The position numbers and the translations under genes were made by a program. From NCBI RefSeq assembly GCF_006716865.1, contig NZ_VFPT01000004.1:124001-188000 (forward strand): a stretch of DNA of 64,000 nucleotides, read 5' to 3'. This DNA comes from Roseinatronobacter monicus. Lineage in GTDB: Bacteria > Pseudomonadota > Alphaproteobacteria > Rhodobacterales > Rhodobacteraceae. Positions within the stretch are counted from its first letter, which is position 1, and each line of letters starts with the position of its first letter. Shown piece after piece: positions 51,070-61,957 of the stretch. Below the pieces are notes generated by a model, which had not been told where the DNA came from, ran no database searches, and saw only the letters and a program-made list of their open reading frames with translations.

Positions 51070-54000
51070 GACCCATCCTCCGGACTGCGCAGATAGGCGG
51101 GCAATGAAAAACTGCTCAGCGGGCTGTTGAAGAACGGGTTTACCTGCCCCTCGGAGCGAATACGGAATTGTGCCGATTGGCCATTCGCCGTGCTGAATGC
51201 GATATCGACCGAGTTATCCGCCAGCCCCGATTTTTGCGATGAATCGTAAAGCCGGAGCCAGGACCATGGCCCGTCATATTGTCGACTTGTCGATGCACCC
51301 GAACGCGTCAGAGGTGACAGGTCCATGCGGGAACTGGGTGTTCCGCTCAAGGCATTTGGCCAGACTATCCTCACAGGCCGCGCAGCGCCATGGGTCGAGA
51401 TGACCAACTGTCCTTCGAAATTCAGTTGCGCGCGAGAGAGATTGGCGCTCATTCCAATAGGCTGCACAGAGAATTGAACAGATAGCTCGCCCGAATTGTC
51501 GAAGAAAGTTTGAGTGATATTGATCGCGCGGCGCAAATTCGCCGTGAAATCCGGATCCATGGGTAGAAATTGGCCATCGATTATGCGCGGAATACCGGTA
51601 TTCTCATCGACAAAGGTCTTGAGCTCGGTCCGGAAAAAGCTCTCCAACTTGCCAGTTGGACCAAAGAAATCTTCGAAATCCTGCAAAGGCAGGTCGTCGG
51701 GGCTGTCGCGGTCGAACGGATACCGGCCGGCAATAAGGCGCTGAAATTCGCCATAAATTTCTTCATTCCATTTGCGGTTCAGCTCTTGAGTAGCCGCCGC
51801 CATGATTACCTCCCAGCTTTCGCGCGCCACATCGCGCAGATGGGTGTTGAACGGGGCCGGGGTGCGCTCGGCCAGACGTTGCACCACAAAGATCGGGTCT
51901 GCGCCGCGCAAATTCGCCCGCTCGATCGCAAGTTCCAGTGCCTTGGCATTGGGGCGCGTCGCGTCGCGAACTGATTTTATGTATTCATAAAGATCTGTCA
52001 GCGCGGCTTCGATCTGGCCTATATCGGTTTGTGTTGTGCCTTCCTCACCCAACAAAAGCCGGTGAATTGCGCGGAAGTCCTCGTTGATGCGCAGGCCGGC
52101 ACGGCGATCACTGTCAAAGGATAGTTGAGTAGCTCCGCCTGTTGTTATGTCGGGCTCTACTGTTTCGGGTGGGTAGATGACGGTATTGTCGGCCACCAGC
52201 GCAGCTATGCGGCGGATGGGGCTGTCTACCCCCGAAAGCCCACGCAGAACTTCGCCCGCTTCGCGCAGATCGGAAAAAGGACGAATTTGCATGCTGTTCA
52301 GAGCCTGTCGCCAAGCACGAATATAATCTTCGACATACAGCTCACGTAAATTCTCGGTGATCTGGTCAAGGTCGGCGTCAGAGAAGCTTGCAGTGTCGCC
52401 CACACCAAGCACCCAGAGATCGTCCAGCGCCACTTGCGCGATGGCCCTGGCCTGAGGAACAAAAAAACCATGATACTGCTCGCGTGTAAAAAAGCGCGGT
52501 ATCTCGAAGGGATCGGTGGGAACGATCCTTTCCGCAATGCGACCGCATTCATCTCGCTGTTCATCATTGGCTGGCCCAGTGGTCAGAACCTCGCGCTCTG
52601 GGCTAAGCGCAGGATCGGCGCGATAGACAATATCAAAAGTCGCTCCAACCGCCGAACGGAATTCCACAGCATTGGGCAACTGGCTTTCGGCCAAGGCGCG
52701 AACTGAGGAATAAAAGCGCCGATAGGGCGTCATCATGCCCAGATCGACCTGCGCTGCACGCACAAGCTCTTGATTAATCTCATAGTTTTGCGGTTCGATC
52801 TGGAGTGCATAGACCAGATGCGAGTTCAGCCGTTCCTGCATTTCAGCGTTTTGCGGATAGTTGTCACGCCAGCGATTGCGGAAGTAACTTTGGATCGTAT
52901 CAAGATTTCGTCGATCTGGTGACTCCAGCATCCGCAAGACCCGCAGAATCTCGAGCTGGGCATCCGAGCCACGCGGACAAATATCGCGCAGATCGAATGC
53001 AAGCGATGTGGTCAGCTGGACCATAAAGCGCTGATGCAGCAGCTGACGATAACTTTCATCCGCGAGCGGTCCCAGTTCAAGACCCTTGTAAAGTGTCAGG
53101 ATCGCCTCAGGGCGACTGATGTCGCGATATTCGCCAAAGGCGTTGGTGGCATCGCGGATCGTATTCAGCATTTCCAGTTCAAGTGGCCCACCTGATTTCA
53201 TTTTCTGGCTTGAATACTCCTCCACCTGCTCAAGCAGGACCGATGCGCGAGCAAGGTTTTCTCCATATTTTCCGAACCAGAACAATGAAACCGTACCAAC
53301 CCCAGCGACACAAGCCGCGCCGAGAACCATGGCAAACCGTGCGAAACTCCGATCCTCGCGTCGTGAGGTACCTGCCAACCCGCCTTCTGGCATGATAGCT
53401 CTGGGCAAAACCTGGGCGGCGAAATAGGGCTGCGGCGCCCCTTGTGGAACTGAATAGAGCGGGCTGGGCAAGGCATAGCGCGCACCAACCGCCTGCAAGA
53501 AGATATTGCGGGGAGCGTTTTCCTGAATGGGAGCTGCGAAATAGATGCCGCGAAACAGTGGTGTGGTTGAAAAGCGATCCGGGTCAAGCGCTGTTGCCAA
53601 TAAGCTCCGCAACGGATTCCGCAAGCCAACGAAAGTACGCGCAAAAGCAAAAGCTTCTTGCCGGCTGAGCACGCCCTTGAGGTTTTTCATCCGCAGCGCC
53701 AAACGCGCCTGCATCCGCTCCAGAAAATCGACATATGCCTCGTCGAAAACCTCAAGCCAAGGCTTGCTGAAATTGGCGTCGAAGTGAAAACCCAACAGCT
53801 CATCGCGTTCAGCAGCGGTTGCATCCTCGAAAAAATCCAGAAAACCGGCCACAAGATCAAGCTTGGTAAATACAACATGCACAGTAATCTGGGTATCGAT
53901 CGTGCGGACAATCTCATCGGTGATTCGGCGGATGGACGTCGCATAGGCGTCGCGCGCCGTCGTATCCATTTCGCAAAACTCCGCCAGATCGATTACCAGA

Positions 54001-54677
54001 ATGACCCCGTTCAGCGGCCGGCGCGGACGTACGCGCTGAAGCTCCTTCAGGAAGCGCGCCCAGACATGGCGCTCTATTGGGCTACGCGTCTCAGGGGCCA
54101 CGAAGGCACTCCCTGACAATTGCAGCAGTACTGCTTCAGAGCCTGCCACGTGCCACTCAAGCATCGTCCCTGAACCGCTGCCGCGCAAATCGGCTGTGGC
54201 GGCGGCAAGCTCATGATCAATCGGGCGACGCATTTCGGATGCTGTGATCATTGTGCTCTTGCCACTACCGGGCGCGCCCATGACTAGATACCAGGGCAGG
54301 CCATTGATCGGATCGCCTGCTCCCTCCCATCGTCCTGCCATCACTGATGTCGCGCGCTCAAAGACCTGGCGCATGGCCCGAGTTTCGAGCTGCTCAGGTG
54401 TCAATGGGCGCGCCTCCCGCTCACTGCGCTCGGCCTTGTACTCACGCCAGAGGCTGATAAACCAGACCACAAGCAGCATCACGCCAAGAGTGGTCAGAAA
54501 CAGTGCCAGCCAACCGCGCAGCACCTCATTTCCGAATGGGGTGATACCAAATACAGTCATCCGCGCGCCAAAAAGCCAAATTAACGCCGCAAGACATAAG
54601 GACAAAACCACTGCAAGGGGCAGAGGCCGTAGGAATTTGCGCAAAACTTTCACTGCGCGCATGACAATACTTCTCAT
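51066..54677 (-). CDS. tssM: T6SS membrane-complex protein TssM (IcmF)
   Basis: 1203 residues from ATG 54677, one base past the tagO stop. Two N-terminal helices (PLAVVLSLCLAALIWLFGA; LALFLTTLGVMLLVVWFISLW), cytoplasmic GTPase-like domain with Walker A MGAPGSGKST and VILVIDLAEF, a third helix (FAMVLGAACVAGVGTVSLFWF near 440), and a long periplasmic IcmF domain ending FSLPAYLRSPEDGS. It links TssL to TssJ and supports tail firing. Confidence 0.95.
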   Translation of the reverse strand: MRSIVMRAVKVLRKFLRPLPLAVVLSLCLAALIWLFGARMTVFGITPFGNEVLRGWLALFLTTLGVMLLVVWFISLWREYKAERSEREARPLTPEQLETRAMRQVFERATSVMAGRWEGAGDPINGLPWYLVMGAPGSGKSTMITASEMRRPIDHELAAATADLRGSGSGTMLEWHVAGSEAVLLQLSGSAFVAPETRSPIERHVWARFLKELQRVRPRRPLNGVILVIDLAEFCEMDTTARDAYATSIRRITDEIVRTIDTQITVHVVFTKLDLVAGFLDFFEDATAAERDELLGFHFDANFSKPWLEVFDEAYVDFLERMQARLALRMKNLKGVLSRQEAFAFARTFVGLRNPLRSLLATALDPDRFSTTPLFRGIYFAAPIQENAPRNIFLQAVGARYALPSPLYSVPQGAPQPYFAAQVLPRAIMPEGGLAGTSRREDRSFARFAMVLGAACVAGVGTVSLFWFGKYGENLARASVLLEQVEEYSSQKMKSGGPLELEMLNTIRDATNAFGEYRDISRPEAILTLYKGLELGPLADESYRQLLHQRFMVQLTTSLAFDLRDICPRGSDAQLEILRVLRMLESPDRRNLDTIQSYFRNRWRDNYPQNAEMQERLNSHLVYALQIEPQNYEINQELVRAAQVDLGMMTPYRRFYSSVRALAESQLPNAVEFRSAVGATFDIVYRADPALSPEREVLTTGPANDEQRDECGRIAERIVPTDPFEIPRFFTREQYHGFFVPQARAIAQVALDDLWVLGVGDTASFSDADLDQITENLRELYVEDYIRAWRQALNSMQIRPFSDLREAGEVLRGLSGVDSPIRRIAALVADNTVIYPPETVEPDITTGGATQLSFDSDRRAGLRINEDFRAIHRLLLGEEGTTQTDIGQIEAALTDLYEYIKSVRDATRPNAKALELAIERANLRGADPIFVVQRLAERTPAPFNTHLRDVARESWEVIMAAATQELNRKWNEEIYGEFQRLIAGRYPFDRDSPDDLPLQDFEDFFGPTGKLESFFRTELKTFVDENTGIPRIIDGQFLPMDPDFTANLRRAINITQTFFDNSGELSVQFSVQPIGMSANLSRAQLNFEGQLVISTHGAARPVRIVWPNALSGTPSSRMDLSPLTRSGASTSRQYDGPWSWLRLYDSSQKSGLADNSVDIAFSTANGQSAQFRIRSEGQVNPFFNSPLSSFSLPAYLRSPEDGS

Positions 54678-54678
54678 T

Positions 54679-55449
54679 TCAGAACCCCGACCAGAAACAG
54701 ATACGCGCCTGATAGACCAGCGCGGGACGCAATTGGGACAAATCGAAAAATGCGGATTGCCCCATTTCGGCAGGGGCAATCTGGACACGCGCCGCACCAG
54801 CAATGCTGCGGATCAGATGAATTGCCTCAAGCCCACGCGCCGATTGCAGAACATGCCCGTTGCGGATAATGCGCATGACAGCCGTTTTTGGCGGCGCATC
54901 ACCTGCTTGCAAGGAAATATTCGCTTGTCGGCCCTCAATCTGGTGGGGCCAATGCAGTTCCATTTCGGTAATGCCGCTGCGACAGGCGACCAAGAGAACC
55001 GCAGCAGTCCCAAGCGATGCATCGGCAGCAATCGAAGTGACAAGATCGGCGGTTTTTTGCAATTCGAGCAAGGCACCTTCGTCGCCCATCAGATCGTCGA
55101 TGTGCTGAGCATTCAAAGGTGATCCGGTTAGCCGGTCTAATAATGTCAGCCCGACATCCCCCGCCAGCATCAGGCTTCCTGCTAGATATTCCTGCGCTTC
55201 GAGCATGGGATCAAACGCCGGTGAAACCACGTCATGCTCTGCAAAAGCTGTGACACCCCCCAAATCACCGGGCTCAGGGTGTCGACCCAACGCCTTGTCG
55301 TAGCAAGCCAGTCGCGCCAGTCGGCTGGTAATCTCGAAACAGGCGCGCGCCGATTTCATCGGCTCGTCTGCCAACGCTACAGCGCTAGCAAAGACGCCTC
55401 CCAACCCCAGCCAAAGGCAAATGGGAATCAAAGTGCGTATCTGAGACAT
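54679..55449 (-). CDS. T6SS-associated protein TagO/VasI family
   Basis: 256 residues. Signal peptide (about 1-27), then ACFEITSRLARLACYDKALG, the short Cys-containing motif seen at the start of VasI/TagO proteins, and a C-terminal beta domain (RPALVYQARICFWSGF). Periplasmic by prediction. It overlaps the regulator gene by 22 bases and abuts tssM. VasI function is not well defined. Confidence 0.7.
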   Translation of the reverse strand: MSQIRTLIPICLWLGLGGVFASAVALADEPMKSARACFEITSRLARLACYDKALGRHPEPGDLGGVTAFAEHDVVSPAFDPMLEAQEYLAGSLMLAGDVGLTLLDRLTGSPLNAQHIDDLMGDEGALLELQKTADLVTSIAADASLGTAAVLLVACRSGITEMELHWPHQIEGRQANISLQAGDAPPKTAVMRIIRNGHVLQSARGLEAIHLIRSIAGAARVQIAPAEMGQSAFFDLSQLRPALVYQARICFWSGF

Positions 55450-56981
55450 TTTTCCGCCAGTGTTCTTTTTGGAAGGTGAAGGATTTCGGCGGCCTTGCGA
55501 CGGTCGCCGCCCGTGCGAATAAGTGCACGGCGAATAATATCTTGTTCAAAGCGTTGCACAGCCATGCGCAGGCCTTCGGTCGCGCTCGGCAAGCTTGTAT
55601 CCTCGGTCGTGGGGCGCAGATTATAAGCCAAGCGCAATTCGGTATCACCAAGTGCCATATCACTCTTGCCTGCGCGGGATGCTGCCTCAGCCAGAAGCGT
55701 CTCCAACTGGCGCAGATTGCCCGGAAAGCTGGCCGTTGCCAGAAATGCCAGCCCTTCCGGAGAGATCGAGAATGGCCCATCATCCTGCTCAGCCAACAGT
55801 TCAGACGTAATCTCGGCAATATCGCCCGCGCGTTCAGACAGGCGCGGAACGCTTACCAGAGTTCGCCGCAGCACATAGGCCAGAGTCGGCATAAAACGCT
55901 CAGCTTCGACCGCATCAAACAGGGCTGGACTTGCAGCAAAAACCAGACGCGCCTCCGACGGCATATCACGCTCACTCCCTTGTGGGCGGAACATGTTTGT
56001 TTCAACCAGTCGCGCCAGAAATACCTGAGCGTCGGTATCGGCTTCGTGCAACCGGTCCAGATAAAGTGTGCCCTGGGTTGCCTGACGCAGAAGTCCGCGC
56101 CTTGCACCCTCAATCCCTGGAACAGCGCCACGCTTGTAGCCGCACAATTCGCGCACCAACTGATACCCCGCCATTGTCGCGCAATCCACATGGATGAAAT
56201 TACCAATCCTATTGCGCGACAGGCGATGTAAAAGCCGCGCGGCACGTTCTTTTCCGGCACCATCTGCTCCGACAAGAAGAAGTGGCGTGCCTTGCCCGAC
56301 AGCCTGCATCAGCTTGTTTCGAAGCACACGCGTCGGGGTCGATGTGCCGGGGAAAACTTGCTGGATTGTCCGGTCATGGGCTTGCCGGTTGATCTGGCCA
56401 TCTGCGCGCAGGATCGCGAGTCGTCGCTGGGCCTCGGTCAAATCGCGGGCTTGCCGCTGCGACGCGTGCCCGCGTCCCAGACTGTCGGCCAATGTCTGAC
56501 ACAGCAGCCTCAGATATGCGGGCAACGCACCAGCAGGGCCGGGCAGGGCCAGCAACGCGAGCCCGATCAATCGCGCATCCTCGGCTCCGCGCAAAGGCTG
56601 GATAATCAGCGACTGCCCGCTCTGCGGCATTGGCACCAGCCCTGAAATGCGAGTCAGGTCATATCCGTGGGGGCATTCGGACATGACAATCGTCCGCCCG
56701 GTTTGCGCGGCTTGTGAAAGCGGACAGCTGCCAGCGTGGCCCGTGCCAATGTCCAGGCGCTGCGCAGGATGGACATAGTGACTGTCACCTTTTGCCTTCG
56801 CCGTTGCGAGTTCCACTGCTTGACCCGTCGCATCGGTCAGGAACAGTACCACGCGCGTTGCGCCAAACCCCTCAAGCAGCGCTGCACATGCTCGCGATAG
56901 CCGCGCATCCCACTGGCCTGCGCCCAGCATATGGCACAAAGCAATCACCAGCTCACGAGTGGGCGCGGCGGCAAGCATCAC
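55428..56981 (-). CDS. VasH-like sigma-54 activator with degenerate AAA+ motifs
   Basis: 517 residues: GAF-like N-terminus (about 20-180), AAA+ domain (about 225-440), Fis-type helix-turn-helix at the C-terminus (TGGDRRKAAEILHLPKRTL). The AAA+ motifs are altered: Walker A GADGAGKE (usual GETGTGKE) keeps GK, but the sigma-54 contact loop GAFTGA reads GAVPGI and Walker B GTLFLDE reads GTLYLDR, losing the catalytic Glu. It may therefore not remodel sigma-54 holoenzyme by ATP hydrolysis. VasH normally activates hcp operons. Confidence 0.8.
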   Translation of the reverse strand: MMLAAAPTRELVIALCHMLGAGQWDARLSRACAALLEGFGATRVVLFLTDATGQAVELATAKAKGDSHYVHPAQRLDIGTGHAGSCPLSQAAQTGRTIVMSECPHGYDLTRISGLVPMPQSGQSLIIQPLRGAEDARLIGLALLALPGPAGALPAYLRLLCQTLADSLGRGHASQRQARDLTEAQRRLAILRADGQINRQAHDRTIQQVFPGTSTPTRVLRNKLMQAVGQGTPLLLVGADGAGKERAARLLHRLSRNRIGNFIHVDCATMAGYQLVRELCGYKRGAVPGIEGARRGLLRQATQGTLYLDRLHEADTDAQVFLARLVETNMFRPQGSERDMPSEARLVFAASPALFDAVEAERFMPTLAYVLRRTLVSVPRLSERAGDIAEITSELLAEQDDGPFSISPEGLAFLATASFPGNLRQLETLLAEAASRAGKSDMALGDTELRLAYNLRPTTEDTSLPSATEGLRMAVQRFEQDIIRRALIRTGGDRRKAAEILHLPKRTLAEKCLRYAL

Positions 56982-59729
56982 TCAAGCCACCTGTGCGGCG
57001 ATATCAGAATGCACCCGTTCAGCTATTTGCGGCAGAAAAGTCACCTCAAATCCACCGTCACGGGCGGTTACTTCAATGCGCTCCAGCGGTTCCAGCTTTA
57101 TAGTGCGTTCCAGCGCTTCTTCGGCGATCGGGGGTAGGATCCATCGCTCGATCACTTGATCCGTCATGCGTGCGCCGTTTTCGGCATGAGCGCAAAGACC
57201 TGCAATCTGATCTTCGGTTGCATTATCCCAGATCAGTTCTATCCCGCGCACTTCGGCCAGCCTTGCCGCTTGTGTAATCAACTTCAGTTTGATTATGGCA
57301 CGTATCGTTTCGTGATCGAGCGGTTTGAAGCACAAGATACGCATGCGTGCCAACAATGCCGATTTGAAATGCCCCTCCAGGTGTGGGCGCAGCGCCTTTT
57401 CAAGCGCCTCCATCGATGCTCCGACGACCGTTTCACGGTTTTGCATCAGAGCTTCTGAGCCGAGATTTGAGGTCATGAAAAACACTGCATTCTTGCAATC
57501 GATTTCACGCCCCTCGCCATCATTGAGCACACCCTTGTCAAAGACCTGATAGAACAGGTTCATGATGTCAGGATGAGCCTTCTCGACTTCGTCGAGCAGA
57601 ACAACTGAATACGGCATCTTGCGGATCGCCTCGGTCAGCACACCGCCCTCACCAAAGCCGACATATCCCGGAGGCGAGCCGATCAGGCGCGAAACGGTGT
57701 GTTTTTCTTGATATTCTGACATGTTGATGATTGTCAGAAACTGACGCCCGCCATAAAGCAGCCGCGCCACCTGTTCAGCCGTTTCCGTCTTGCCAACGCC
57801 CGAAGGCCCGACCAGCAGAAACACCCCGCGCGGAGTATTGGCGCGCACAATATCCAGCCTTGCGGCCTTGAGCCGGTCATGGATCACTGCAAGCGCGTCG
57901 TCCTGCCCGCGCACCACGGCGCGCAGTTCGTCACCCAATTGCAAAACCCGCGCGGCGTCATCATCTGACATGTTGGAGGCAGGCACCCCCGTCCAGTCCG
58001 ACACAACCTGACCAATAGAGGCGGCGTTCACCTCGAAATTCACCAATGGCGGATCATTTCCCCGCAATTGCGCCAGCGCGCGGCTCAGGTCTCTTATCTC
58101 TGCGCGCAGGGTCTCGGGATCAGTGACGGCGGGGTCCATCGGCTGGCACGGCGCTGTCGCGGCGTTGCCAGTCGGTGCCTCGTCTTCATCAATGGCCAAA
58201 TCTTCGGGCGCGGCATCCAGCGTGGTCACGGTGCGGCGCTTTTCCAAAATTTGAGCGACGATGGTCTTTTCTTCGGCCCACCGTGACTCTAAGGCCGCTG
58301 TTTCTTCGCGCAACCGCTCCAAGGATTCGATCCGGGCCGGGCCATCTTCTTCGGCACCTTCGGCCGCCACTCGACGATCGCGCGCGGCGCTTTCAGCCGC
58401 ACGCTCTTCCATCGCGATCCTTTTGCGCAGCACATCCAGCCCAAGCGGCGTCGCCGCAAGGGTTGCCGCGACGCGTACACATGCCGTGTCAAGAACATCA
58501 AATGCCTTGTCGGGCAATTGCCGACCCGTCAGATACCGCGCCGAAAGCTCAGCCGCCGCGCGCAGAGCCGCATCCGAAATATAGACACCATGCAATTGCT
58601 CATAGGCGGGGCGAAGCCCTTGCAAGATCGTCACAGCTTGGGTGACGGATGGCTCGTCAAGTTTGATAACTTGAAATCGCCGTGCCAAGGCAGCATCCTT
58701 CTCGAAGTATTTTTTGTATTCCGACCATGTCGTTGCCGCAATGGCGCGTAGTTCACCTCGGGCCAGTGCAGGTTTGAGCAAATTGGCAGCATCAGATCCA
58801 CCTGCCTGTCCCCCACCCCCGATAAGCGTGTGCGCTTCGTCGATAAACAGGACTATCTTTTCCGCGCTGCCCAGCACCTCGTCGAGAACCGCTTTGAGCC
58901 GTCGTTCGAATTCTCCCTTGACCGAGGCGCCTGCCTGAAGCGCGCCGAGGTCTAGCTCCCATAATGCCGCGCCCTTCAACGGTTCAGGCACATCATCTTC
59001 GATAATTTTCATCGCCAGCCCCTCGGCGACAGCGGTCTTGCCGACGCCTGGATCGCCCACGAGAATGGGGTTATTCTTGCGACGGCGGCACAAAACATCT
59101 GTCATCAGCGAAATTTCAGCGTCGCGGCAGAAAACCGGGTCGATCTTGCCAATACGAGCCTCGTCGGTGATATTGCGGCCGAATTTCTGCAAGGCGCTTT
59201 CTGATTGCAGGGCCGGGCCTTCTGCTTTTCTTGCCGTTTCTCGCGGAGACTTCCCCTCAACCGATCCGCGCGCCAGTTCAGCAAAGCCCGTAGTCATAGC
59301 GGCAGGATCTATCGCCTCGAACTCTGCAAAAATGTAGAAATGGCAATATCGATCTGCATTGCGAGCGCAGGCTATCAGAACTGCGCCTGTACGAATGTCA
59401 TCTTCGCCAAGATCAGCGGTTGTAAGCAGCAAGGCATCTTGCAAAAGTTCCAACAGCATGGGCGAGAATTGCGGCAATTCCCGTGCACCGCGGCGCATTG
59501 TTTCAAGTGATTGGCGCAATTTCGTCGCCCAGACAGACGGGTCGCGTTTGAGATTGCTCAGCATCCGCGACACATCATTGGACGGTTGATCAAGCAATGC
59601 CAGCAGATAATGGCTGACTGTTACCTCATAGCCTGAAGCTTCGATGCACAGTTCGGACGCGCGCTGCAAGGCCTGACGAGTATGCGGGTTGAGCCGTTCG
59701 ATGATACGTTCTTTGGAAATTCTCAGCAT
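56982..59729 (-). CDS. clpV: T6SS sheath-recycling ATPase ClpV (TssH)
   Basis: 915 residues. N-terminal Clp repeat domain (1-150), first AAA+ with GDPGVGKT and [15 protein letters not shown], coiled middle domain with a long acidic insert (about 500-560), second AAA+ with [28 protein letters not shown] and TSNLGSE, then the C-terminal small domain. Both Walker A sites intact. It unfolds contracted TssBC sheath. Stop abuts the regulator start. Confidence 0.95.
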   Translation of the reverse strand: MLRISKERIIERLNPHTRQALQRASELCIEASGYEVTVSHYLLALLDQPSNDVSRMLSNLKRDPSVWATKLRQSLETMRRGARELPQFSPMLLELLQDALLLTTADLGEDDIRTGAVLIACARNADRYCHFYIFAEFEAIDPAAMTTGFAELARGSVEGKSPRETARKAEGPALQSESALQKFGRNITDEARIGKIDPVFCRDAEISLMTDVLCRRRKNNPILVGDPGVGKTAVAEGLAMKIIEDDVPEPLKGAALWELDLGALQAGASVKGEFERRLKAVLDEVLGSAEKIVLFIDEAHTLIGGGGQAGGSDAANLLKPALARGELRAIAATTWSEYKKYFEKDAALARRFQVIKLDEPSVTQAVTILQGLRPAYEQLHGVYISDAALRAAAELSARYLTGRQLPDKAFDVLDTACVRVAATLAATPLGLDVLRKRIAMEERAAESAARDRRVAAEGAEEDGPARIESLERLREETAALESRWAEEKTIVAQILEKRRTVTTLDAAPEDLAIDEDEAPTGNAATAPCQPMDPAVTDPETLRAEIRDLSRALAQLRGNDPPLVNFEVNAASIGQVVSDWTGVPASNMSDDDAARVLQLGDELRAVVRGQDDALAVIHDRLKAARLDIVRANTPRGVFLLVGPSGVGKTETAEQVARLLYGGRQFLTIINMSEYQEKHTVSRLIGSPPGYVGFGEGGVLTEAIRKMPYSVVLLDEVEKAHPDIMNLFYQVFDKGVLNDGEGREIDCKNAVFFMTSNLGSEALMQNRETVVGASMEALEKALRPHLEGHFKSALLARMRILCFKPLDHETIRAIIKLKLITQAARLAEVRGIELIWDNATEDQIAGLCAHAENGARMTDQVIERWILPPIAEEALERTIKLEPLERIEVTARDGGFEVTFLPQIAERVHSDIAAQVA

Positions 59730-60598
59730 CAGTTATCTCCCCCATTGGTCGTAGCCAGCGTTTGTTTCAGAACCTCGCGGATGCGATCCACCTCACGCTC
59801 AAGCGGAATGTCAAACGCCTGATGAATAATAATCAACGCGAACAGAGCAATCACGAGATAAGCCCAGAAAGGCATCCGCCACGACAGAAGATGGGCAACC
59901 GATGCGATCCGAGGCTCGGGTTCGGTCAGCCGCTTGGGTGGTTCGCCACGGTGCTTTTCGATGTGCTTGTAGATCGTCTCAAGCAACTGATCCAGCCGGG
60001 CTTGCCCGTTGTGCTGTACGTGATACTTACCTTCGAACCCTAAAGAGATCGCGTAATAAATCAGTTCCATCAGGTCGAAAAAGCGGTGGCTTTCGGCCAT
60101 CACTCTTTCCAAAATAGCAAAGACCTTTTCGCCGCCCCAGGTCTCGTTGTGATAAACTGACAAAAGCGGACGCTCCGACCACATGCTATCCGCCCCCCAA
60201 TGGGTCGACAGTACGGCTTCATCGACAACAGCACAGAGGATGTAGCGTGCGGCAATCATTGTTGCAGAATCATAACCGGCACCTTCAATCATGCGCTCAA
60301 AGCTCTGGATTTCGATAACCACCTGGCCATGCAAAGCCTCTACGGAACCGCAGCGGCGCATGCCTCGTAGGCGGATCGACGCACCGAGCATGGGCATCGC
60401 TGCTTCCAAAAGCTTATTGGTGCCATTGGTTGAAATCTCGAAATCGTTGCCGCGTTCCTTGGCGACTTTGCCGCCGGGACGCAGATCGGGAAGTAATTCG
60501 GGATGATTTGGCTGATCCCCCAACAAGCGCATATCGTCCGCTTTGTCAGCGTCGGTGGCGGTAGGTTGCGGCCAGCCCGGGAACACTTTGCTTTCCAT
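59729..60598 (-). CDS. tssL: T6SS membrane-complex protein TssL (DotU/IcmH)
   Basis: 289 residues. Cytoplasmic helical DotU domain (about 60-230; YILCAVVDEAVLSTHWG, YHNETWGGEKVF, EGKYHVQHNGQARLDQL) and one C-terminal transmembrane helix (FWAYLVIALFALIIIHQAF), after which only about 40 residues follow, so there is no OmpA peptidoglycan-binding extension. It overlaps clpV by one base. Confidence 0.95.
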   Translation of the reverse strand: MESKVFPGWPQPTATDADKADDMRLLGDQPNHPELLPDLRPGGKVAKERGNDFEISTNGTNKLLEAAMPMLGASIRLRGMRRCGSVEALHGQVVIEIQSFERMIEGAGYDSATMIAARYILCAVVDEAVLSTHWGADSMWSERPLLSVYHNETWGGEKVFAILERVMAESHRFFDLMELIYYAISLGFEGKYHVQHNGQARLDQLLETIYKHIEKHRGEPPKRLTEPEPRIASVAHLLSWRMPFWAYLVIALFALIIIHQAFDIPLEREVDRIREVLKQTLATTNGGDN

Positions 60599-60610
60599 GG
60601 GTCGTTTCCT

Positions 60611-61957
60611 TTATGGTTTGATGGCCCAGAATTGCATTTCCAGCCCGGGAAAATCTCCCGCGACATGAAAGGCAAAGCCTTCGGCACGTTCCATCTGACG
60701 CCATTCAGGGGTATTGCGATCCACTGCGAAATAAGAATAGCCCGCATGATAGGGCAGCTGGCGTGGTGCTACAGGCAAAAGCCGCAGCGGCAGGCCAGGC
60801 AATTGTTTCGCCACAAGCTCGCGGATGCGTCCAATGGATGCGACCTTGGACTGTGCAGTAAAATCGCGTTGCAGGCGCTCTTGCGGCACGGCGGCGCGCA
60901 CAGCCAGCACGAAATCACATTCCTTTATAAGGTCTGGGACAGCAATCGGAGCCAAGAAATAGCCATGCTTCTTTGGCTCCAACTTGATGAAGTCTGCGCT
61001 GGTTTCGAGAGAGCGAGTAATGAGACGCCGCAAGAGATCCAGCACAGCCGGCCAACATTGATCAGGGCGATCGTGATTATAGGCGGGTAGTTCCGGGCAA
61101 AGCCGCTCTTCAGTCATGAAGGTCGCCAAATCGCCAACCATCCCGATCAATGCTTCGAACACCGCGCGCGGATGCAATGCTGAATGACGCGCAAAATGGC
61201 GCAATTGCGGTGTCAGCCGGTTGAGCAATTGCAGCAGCATGAAATCCGTGACCGACGAAATTCCCGATTGATCGGGCTTGCCAACACGGCGCGCGATTAC
61301 CTTGGCGCGATTTTCCACCCCGCTAGCAAGTTCGTAAAGCTGCTTGAACAATTTCGGGGCTGCGGCCAGATGCAACATCGTGGGCACAAAATGCTCTTCA
61401 ATCTTCAATGCCCCATCATCGCCCTTCTCGATGATTCGTCCCACGGACAGCTTGACATAGCCCGATAGATCCTTGGATTCGAGCGCGAGCACAGGACGCA
61501 GGCGCGCCACCTTCAGTGCAGCGAGCTCACCCGCCTGCACTGAATTGTCGCGCGCCATATGTTCGAGCATCTCATAGCGTGCGGTCGTGGCAGCCTCGCC
61601 ACCGCCATCCTGCACCTCGACGCCACCATCCGAACTCAGGGGGACACAGAGATAGATCAACTGATTGGCGATGAAGCCTTCGGATACATCCAGTATGGGT
61701 GGCGGTATATCCTCGGACGGGAAATCAAACACTGTGCCATCGGGCATGATGCCAGAGGCCTGGCGAAGCTCGACCTTCCCCAGAGCGCAAAGATCTTCAT
61801 TCAGCACGACACTTGTGAAGCCATAGAAATGCGGCTCGGCTCCCAACGCTGTGCGATTGACAAGCTGCTCGAAATAGCGAGTTTGTTGCTGGAAATGATG
61901 CGGTTTGACGAAAAGGCCATTCGACCAGACAATCTTGTTGCGCGCGCTCATGCTCAT
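60611..61957 (-). CDS. tssK: T6SS baseplate protein TssK
   Basis: 448 residues from ATG 61957, which overlaps the tssJ stop (TGATG). NKIVWSNGLFVKPHHFQQQTRYFE is the characteristic N-terminus; the C-terminal NTPEWRQMERAEGFAFHV segment is also typical. It joins the baseplate to TssL/TssM. Confidence 0.95.
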   Translation of the reverse strand: MSMSARNKIVWSNGLFVKPHHFQQQTRYFEQLVNRTALGAEPHFYGFTSVVLNEDLCALGKVELRQASGIMPDGTVFDFPSEDIPPPILDVSEGFIANQLIYLCVPLSSDGGVEVQDGGGEAATTARYEMLEHMARDNSVQAGELAALKVARLRPVLALESKDLSGYVKLSVGRIIEKGDDGALKIEEHFVPTMLHLAAAPKLFKQLYELASGVENRAKVIARRVGKPDQSGISSVTDFMLLQLLNRLTPQLRHFARHSALHPRAVFEALIGMVGDLATFMTEERLCPELPAYNHDRPDQCWPAVLDLLRRLITRSLETSADFIKLEPKKHGYFLAPIAVPDLIKECDFVLAVRAAVPQERLQRDFTAQSKVASIGRIRELVAKQLPGLPLRLLPVAPRQLPYHAGYSYFAVDRNTPEWRQMERAEGFAFHVAGDFPGLEMQFWAIKP

